From Lachnospiraceae bacterium (GTDB lineage Bacteria; Bacillota; Clostridia; Lachnospirales; Lachnospiraceae), in NCBI GenBank assembly GCA_017483425.1, contig JAFUWM010000018.1, positions 1 to 27,604 of the forward strand: a stretch of DNA of 27,604 nt, written 5' to 3'. The position numbers and the translations under genes were made by a program. Position 1 is the stretch's first letter, and every line of letters begins with the position of its first letter. The notes under the pieces were generated by a model. The model searched no databases. It was not told the origin of the DNA and worked only from the letters and a program-made list of their open reading frames with translations. Of the stretch, positions 22,916 through 27,604 are shown one piece after another.

Positions 22916-23399
22916 AAAAGATGAAAATATCACAGAGCTTAATATACCTTATGAGGATATATTCAGGGATGTTGCAAAAGAAGCGCTGGAATTTACGGGA
23001 TGTCCGTATGAATGTGAAGTTGCGCTAACACTCACCGATGACGATGGCATACACCTGATGAACAGAGAATACAGGAAGGTGGATAAAGCAACGGATGTTC
23101 TATCTTTTCCGCTTATAGATTTTGAGAAGCCCGCGGATTTCAGTCATGTTGAGGAGGCTTTCCCTGATAGCTTTAATCCCGATACCGGCGAGCTGATGCT
23201 CGGAGATATAGTCATCTCAACCGACCATGTGATATCACAGGCTGAAGCATACGGACATCCGGTGAAAAGAGAATTTGCTTTCCTAATCGCTCACAGTATG
23301 TTACACTTGCAGGGGTTTGATCATGAGGAGCCCGCAGAGGCAGAGCTTATGTATGAGGCCCAGGAAAAAATATTGGAAAAACTTGGAATAAGGAGATAG
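22899..23399 (+). CDS. ybeY: Endoribonuclease YbeY, rRNA maturation factor
   Basis: 166 aa single-strand endoribonuclease needed for 16S rRNA 3'-end maturation and ribosome quality control. The zinc site is complete: HSMLHLQGFDH at residues 132-142 supplies His132, His136 and His142. The KATDVLSFPL motif and LGDIVIS strand precede it. AGGAGAGAGG at 22882-22891 provides a strong RBS before ATG 22899, which lies inside the last 17 nt of the preceding gene. The phoH, HD-protein, ybeY order matches the conserved Firmicute cluster. Confidence 0.96.
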   Translation: MTFSVEKDENITELNIPYEDIFRDVAKEALEFTGCPYECEVALTLTDDDGIHLMNREYRKVDKATDVLSFPLIDFEKPADFSHVEEAFPDSFNPDTGELMLGDIVISTDHVISQAEAYGHPVKREFAFLIAHSMLHLQGFDHEEPAEAELMYEAQEKILEKLGIRR

Positions 23400-23402
23400 A
23401 TC

Positions 23403-24581
23403 TTGTTTGGTAAACGAAAGAAGGCGCTTATCTTTATAGTCGGTGCCTGTATTTTGACGGGATGCGGAAATAATGCGGCAGTATCTGAGGTTCCAGAGGA
23501 AACAGGCACAGAGACAGTCTCGGATGCGGAAGCATACGAGAAGTTTGAGGATTCGGTATCCGGTGCTGAGGTGCCTGAGGTATCAGGCTCGGGACTTACT
23601 GCCGAAAAGGGGTATACCTCTTCATTCGGAATGGAAAGGGAGAGAGACGGCGATAAGGTAAGGAGTTATCTTACCGGTAAATTCGTACCGGATGACATAG
23701 GCGACAGAAGGCCGGTTGCCATAATACTGAATAATATCGAGGATGCCATGCCAATGAGCGGAGTAAGCTCGGCGGATGTACTCTACGAGTGCGTCGTAGA
23801 GGGAGGACTTACCCGTATGATGGGGGTATTTGAAGCCTATGATGATCTGGAAAAAATAGGTTCGGTCAGATCCTGCAGAAACTATTTTGTTTATTACGCT
23901 CTTGAATTTGACGCTATATACTGCCATTACGGACAGTCGTCCTATGCGCTTCCTCTACTGGAGCAGGATTACGTGGATAATCTTTCCGGACTTGCGGCGA
24001 TAGGAGATACTGTATTTTACCGCACTACCGACAGGGCCGCGCCCCATAATGCGTATGCCTCGGCCAAGGGTATCAAAAAAGGCATAGAGGATATGGGCTA
24101 CAGAAACACATATAAAGATGGATACATAGGGAAGTTTACCTTTGCGAAGGATGATGATCCTAATGATCTTTCTCAGGAGGATTCTTATGACGCCGCTCAT
24201 GTAGAGCCGGGATATAAGATCAATAAGCCCTACCTTGAGTATAACGCGGATGATGAGAAGTATTACAGGTGGCAGTACGGTACAGAGCATATTGATGACC
24301 TTAATGACGAGCAGCTTTCGTTTGACAATATAATCCTGCAGTATTCATCATGGGAACAGATAGATGATAAGGGATATCTTGGGTTTGACTGCCACGGCGG
24401 GGGCAAGATGACCTACATCACCAAGGGAAAAGCGGTTGACGGGACATGGATATCCTTTGGAGGAGATCAGGGGGCTGTCAGGTATTTTGACTCGGACGGA
24501 GAAGAGATAGTAGTAAATCAGGGCAAGACTCTCATAGAGATAATACAGGATACAGAAGGTGACAAGGTAGTTATCAGATAA
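23403..24581 (+). CDS. DUF3048 (YerB-like) lipoprotein
   Basis: 392 aa predicted lipoprotein. A basic N-terminus and short hydrophobic segment end in ILTGC, a lipobox with Cys21 as the acylated residue. An acidic, low-complexity spacer follows to about residue 65, then the two-part DUF3048 fold: RPVAIILNNIEDAMPMSGVSSADVLYE and EGGLTRMMGVFEAYD, KIGSVRSCRNYFVYYALEFDA, and a C-terminal half with GKMTYITKGKAVDGTWI. The family is found in Firmicutes and has no established biochemical role. The start is a TTG at 23403, supported by AGGAG at 23391-23395 (7 nt), with no ATG available before the signal peptide. It lies 3 nt after ybeY and abuts the next gene. Confidence 0.88.
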   Translation: MFGKRKKALIFIVGACILTGCGNNAAVSEVPEETGTETVSDAEAYEKFEDSVSGAEVPEVSGSGLTAEKGYTSSFGMERERDGDKVRSYLTGKFVPDDIGDRRPVAIILNNIEDAMPMSGVSSADVLYECVVEGGLTRMMGVFEAYDDLEKIGSVRSCRNYFVYYALEFDAIYCHYGQSSYALPLLEQDYVDNLSGLAAIGDTVFYRTTDRAAPHNAYASAKGIKKGIEDMGYRNTYKDGYIGKFTFAKDDDPNDLSQEDSYDAAHVEPGYKINKPYLEYNADDEKYYRWQYGTEHIDDLNDEQLSFDNIILQYSSWEQIDDKGYLGFDCHGGGKMTYITKGKAVDGTWISFGGDQGAVRYFDSDGEEIVVNQGKTLIEIIQDTEGDKVVIR

Positions 24582-26228
24582 ATGGCACGGCCTGATAATA
24601 ATAAAAAAAGCAATTTTATCGTTCAGGGCGGCCTGCTTGGTATGGCGGGGCTCGTTACCCGTATCATAGGCATGATATACCGTATCCCCGTTACGAATAT
24701 AATCGGGGATAAGGGAAACGGTTATTATGCCTCAGCATACTATATCTACAATATCATGCTTCTTATATCTTCATATTCGCTGCCGCTTGCTATCTCCAAA
24801 GTGGTTTCAGCGAGGCTTTCAAAGAGACAATACAGAAATGCTTCCAGAGTATTCAGAGGCGGACTTTTATTTTCGACTTTAACCGGCGGCATAGCCGGAC
24901 TCATAGTGCTGTTTGGAGCTAACGCCCTTGCAAATCTTCTTTCGGAGCCTTTATCAGCCATAGCATTAAGAATATTTGCGCCTACGCTTCTGATAGTTGC
25001 GGTCATGGGGGTATTCAGGGGATATTTCCAGGGAATGGGAAACATGGTTCCTACTGCGGTGTCACAGATAATCGAACAGATAATAAACGCGGTAGTCAGC
25101 ATAATAGCCGCAAAGGCTTTGTTTGATTATGGGGTTAAGACAGCGGCGCTTTTAAGAAATGAAGATCTGTCCTATGCGTATGGGGCAGCCGGCAGCACAC
25201 TCGGTACAAGCGTGGGAGCTTTTGCGGCGCTGGTATTTCTTGTGTTCCTGTATTTCCTTGTGGCCGGAAGGCTAAGGAAAAAATACAATGATGATGACAC
25301 GAGATACGTGGAAAGCTATGGCATGGTGATGAGACTGATACTCATGACAGTGCTTCCGGTCATCCTGTCTACAGCTATCTACAACATAAATGATATACTT
25401 GATAATTTCATATTCAACAGAATGATGGAATCAAAAGGACTGGGAATCCAGAAAACCGCTATCTGGGGTGTATATACAGGTAAATCCAAGCTTCTCCTGA
25501 ACGTACCTATGGCTCTTGCGAATTCAATGTCGGCATCAGCGGTACCGGCTCTTGCATCATGCATTGCCTCAGATAATAAAAAAGGAGCGAGAAAGAGGAT
25601 AGGCGCAGCCATGAGATTTACTATGATAATATCTTTCCCCTGTGCCATAGGGCTCTTTGTACTTGCTAACCCCATCATAAACCTGCTTTTTTCCGGAGAA
25701 GTGGATCTTGCCGCGGCGCTTATCAGGGCGGGAGCGGTGACAGTCATGACTTATTCAGTATCCACGCTTTCAAACGGCATGCTGCAGGGAATAGGGCGCA
25801 TGAACCTGCCGGTGAAGAACGCGGCGATATCTCTTGTGCTCCATATTGCGTCGCTCATAGCGCTCATGTATTATACCGATCTCGGTATATACGCAGTGGT
25901 CATCTCAACTATCATCTTTTCTCTGAGCATGTGTTTATTAAACGGACTTTCGCTTAAAAATGCCATATCCTACAGGCAGGAGAAGGGGAGGACCTTTGTG
26001 ATCCCGGCGCTTTCCGCTGCCATCATGGGAGTTGTTATTTTCATCATATGGAAGATCCTTTCTCTCTTTACGGGATATATGATCCAGACTCTTGTGCCGA
26101 TCGTCGCAGGAGTTGTAGTCTATTTTGTCAGCATCTTAAAGTTCGGCGCGATCCGTGAGGATGAGCTGTATGATGTTCCCATGGGCGGCCGGATAGTAAG
26201 ATTCGCGAAAAGCTTCGGGTTGATGTAA
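24582..26228 (+). CDS. YtgP/SpoVB-family lipid flippase (MOP superfamily)
   Basis: 548 aa polytopic protein with about 14 hydrophobic segments, the size of B. subtilis YtgP/MurJ (544). The N-terminus, GGLLGMAGLVTRIIGMIYRIP followed by GNGYYASAYYIYNIMLLISSYSLP, is characteristic of the SpoVB/YtgP branch of polysaccharide exporters. Mid-chain FRGYFQGMGNMVPTAVSQIIEQ is also typical. It probably flips lipid II or a related undecaprenyl-linked wall precursor; UppP encoded earlier in the window acts in the same lipid cycle. A sporulation-specific SpoVB role cannot be excluded. ATG 24582 directly follows the DUF3048 stop; no good Shine-Dalgarno is visible (AAGG about 14 nt away), so coupled translation is likely. 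Confidence 0.88.
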   Translation: MARPDNNKKSNFIVQGGLLGMAGLVTRIIGMIYRIPVTNIIGDKGNGYYASAYYIYNIMLLISSYSLPLAISKVVSARLSKRQYRNASRVFRGGLLFSTLTGGIAGLIVLFGANALANLLSEPLSAIALRIFAPTLLIVAVMGVFRGYFQGMGNMVPTAVSQIIEQIINAVVSIIAAKALFDYGVKTAALLRNEDLSYAYGAAGSTLGTSVGAFAALVFLVFLYFLVAGRLRKKYNDDDTRYVESYGMVMRLILMTVLPVILSTAIYNINDILDNFIFNRMMESKGLGIQKTAIWGVYTGKSKLLLNVPMALANSMSASAVPALASCIASDNKKGARKRIGAAMRFTMIISFPCAIGLFVLANPIINLLFSGEVDLAAALIRAGAVTVMTYSVSTLSNGMLQGIGRMNLPVKNAAISLVLHIASLIALMYYTDLGIYAVVISTIIFSLSMCLLNGLSLKNAISYRQEKGRTFVIPALSAAIMGVVIFIIWKILSLFTGYMIQTLVPIVAGVVVYFVSILKFGAIREDELYDVPMGGRIVRFAKSFGLM

Positions 26229-26234
26229 GGCTTT

Positions 26235-27455
26235 ATGAATACCGGAATCATAGGGGCAGGGGCTTCGGGAATAATGGCAGCTATCAGTGCCGCAAGGTCA
26301 GGGGCGAAGGTTACGCTCTATGAGCATAGTGACAGCATAGGGAAGAAGCTTCTCATCACGGGAAATGGGAAGTGCAATTTTTCCAATATGTTAATGGACG
26401 CATCCAGGTTTCATTCCGGAACCGACAGTACAGGCAGGATAGGACGGATACTTAAGAGATTCGGGACAAAGGAATGTACAGACTTCTTTGAGAGCATAGG
26501 AGTGATGTACCGGGAGAGGAAGGGGGGCATTTACCCCTATACAGATACGGCAGAGAGCGTGAGGAGCGCCCTTAAGCTTGAAATTTACAGGCTTGGGGTG
26601 GAGACGATTTGTAACTGTGGCAGGATCTCGATTAAAACAGGCAGGGCTGAAGGCAGTGGAGAAAAGTCCGATTGCTCCGGCTGTCTGCATGAGATAAATG
26701 GCAGAAGATATGACAGGATAATAATTGCCTGCGGAAGTAAAGTCGCTCCAAGGACAGGCTCGGACGGTTCGGGGTATGAATTATTAAAGGGGCTGGGGGT
26801 AAAGCTTACAGAAATTCATCCTGCTTTGACACCGCTTACAGTTAAGGATGATCTGTCAGTTTTAAAAGGTGTAAGATGTGATGCTTATCTTACACTTATA
26901 GATGCGTCTGGGCATGCTGTGGAGAGCTCTGCGGGGGAGCTGCAGCCATACGAACACGGACTATCGGGAATATGCGCGATGGACATATCGGGAAATGCCT
27001 GCAGATTATTGGGTAAGGGTGAGAGATGCTATATAGAGACAGACTTTCTCCCGAGGTTTACGGATGATGAAGTGAAAAAGATCATAGAAGATAGGTTAAA
27101 GAGCTTTCCGGAGAGAAACCTTGCTGAACTGCTCACAGGGATATTCCCGAAGAAACTGATCGGATATTTAGTGCATCCGATAGATACCAGACGGGAGGGA
27201 TTTCTTAATGAGCTGGTGAATGCCATAAAGCATCACAGATATGAACTTTCAAAGGAAATGGTTTCAGATTTTTCAAGGGCTCAGACCGTGGCCGGGGGTG
27301 TACCTGTTGATATCATAGATGATGACTGCATGCTTTTAGGCCGTGAGGGTATCTATGTGACAGGCGAGCTTCTGGATGCGGACGGCGTATGCGGCGGCTA
27401 CAACCTGCACTTCGCATGGGCCACGGGTTTCATAGCGGGAAGGCAGGATTTATGA
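26235..27455 (+). CDS. FAD-dependent oxidoreductase, BaiN/HI0933 family
   Basis: 406 aa flavoprotein. The FAD-binding GAGASG motif (residues 7-12) is followed by an Arg/Lys-rich GKKLLITGNGKCNFSN segment matching the family's TGNGRCN signature. IIACGSKVAPRTGSDGSGYE is the second flavin-contact motif. The C-terminus has the family's AQTVAGGVP and GIYVTGELLDADGVCGGYNLHFAWATG closing the FAD site. The family was annotated as NAD(P)/FAD-dependent oxidoreductase; one gut-bacterial member is linked to bile-acid 7-dehydroxylation, but most members, including this one, have no known substrate. TAAGG at 26226-26230 is 4 nt before ATG 26235. The stop overlaps the start of another flavoprotein gene. Confidence 0.9.
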   Translation: MNTGIIGAGASGIMAAISAARSGAKVTLYEHSDSIGKKLLITGNGKCNFSNMLMDASRFHSGTDSTGRIGRILKRFGTKECTDFFESIGVMYRERKGGIYPYTDTAESVRSALKLEIYRLGVETICNCGRISIKTGRAEGSGEKSDCSGCLHEINGRRYDRIIIACGSKVAPRTGSDGSGYELLKGLGVKLTEIHPALTPLTVKDDLSVLKGVRCDAYLTLIDASGHAVESSAGELQPYEHGLSGICAMDISGNACRLLGKGERCYIETDFLPRFTDDEVKKIIEDRLKSFPERNLAELLTGIFPKKLIGYLVHPIDTRREGFLNELVNAIKHHRYELSKEMVSDFSRAQTVAGGVPVDIIDDDCMLLGREGIYVTGELLDADGVCGGYNLHFAWATGFIAGRQDL

Positions 27456-27604
27456 TAAAGATCAGTAATCTAAGAGTTCCTGAGGGAGCGGATATCGGGC
27501 ATTTGAGACATAAGGCGGCCCATCTTCTGCGCATCAGAGAGGATGAGATGCGCGGGTTTGAGGTGCTTAAAAAGTCGAAGGACGCAAGAAAGAAGAATAA
27601 TATC
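27452..27604 (+). CDS. FAD-dependent dehydrogenase (COG2509-type), 5' end only
   Basis: The first 51 codons are present and the gene runs off the window. The N-terminal pattern MIKISNLRVPEG, then LRHKAAHLLRIREDEM and VLKKSKDARKKNNI, matches the small N-terminal domain that precedes the FAD domain in the COG2509 family of uncharacterised NAD(FAD)-utilising dehydrogenases. ATG 27452 overlaps the upstream stop (ATGA). The identification rests on a short segment and on the common pairing of this family with the BaiN-type gene in Clostridia; the FAD motif lies outside the window. Confidence 0.75.
   Translation, partial: MIKISNLRVPEGADIGHLRHKAAHLLRIREDEMRGFEVLKKSKDARKKNNI

Noticed and set aside
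1..27604. Mobile elements, CRISPR arrays, tRNA or rRNA genes, defence systems
   Set aside because: All sequence is accounted for by same-strand housekeeping-type genes with gaps under about 100 nt; no direct-repeat arrays, transposase or integrase motifs were seen.

Overview
The window is 27.6 kb of densely packed bacterial chromosome with every recognisable gene on the + strand. The gene set (FtsK/SpoIIIE, a YtgP/SpoVB-type flippase, a DUF3048 lipoprotein, the phoH/HD-protein/ybeY block, NfnAB, fhs-folD), strong AGGAGG-type ribosome binding sites and frequent ATA/AGA/AGG codons suggest a low-to-middle-GC anaerobic Firmicute. Class Clostridia, probably family Lachnospiraceae, fits best; the genus cannot be settled from the sequence. 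No rRNA, tRNA, insertion sequence, integrase, phage gene or CRISPR array is visible, and no gene-free stretch exceeds about 100 bases.

Region 1 (1-2640) is branched-chain amino acid biosynthesis: the 3' end of ilvB, two different tandem ilvN genes with a good sigma-A-type promoter between them, ilvC, and a strong hairpin terminator. Region 2 (2658-5186) is a Cu(I)-exporting P-type ATPase with a CopZ-like metal-binding domain fused at its C-terminus. That domain carries its own Shine-Dalgarno sequence and in-frame ATG, and the linker contains an A7 run where losing one base would give a stop codon just before that start. Region 3 (5207-10494) has a candidate promoter followed by leuC-leuD-uppP-ftsK, joined by overlaps or a very short gap, so leucine synthesis is physically linked to undecaprenyl-phosphate recycling and DNA translocation.

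Region 4 (10495-16146) opens with an imperfect inverted repeat, then one-carbon metabolism (fhs, folD), a membrane-anchored zinc-ribbon protein of unknown function, xpt and an aspartokinase. Region 5 (16188-18515) encodes NfnA and NfnB, the two subunits of the electron-bifurcating NADH-dependent ferredoxin:NADP+ oxidoreductase, which would supply NADPH to the biosynthetic enzymes nearby. Region 6 (18518-27604) is a long, tightly spaced run: a small unknown membrane protein, rlmH, pyrimidine-nucleoside phosphorylase, phoH, a PgpH-like membrane protein whose HD site has lost most metal ligands, ybeY, a DUF3048 lipoprotein, a YtgP/SpoVB-type flippase, a BaiN/HI0933-type flavoprotein and the start of a COG2509-type flavoprotein.

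Most of the window is housekeeping sequence. The points most worth following are the copA/copZ gene-in-gene arrangement with its A7 run, the degenerate HD protein in the pgpH position, and the paired ilvN genes with a promoter between them.
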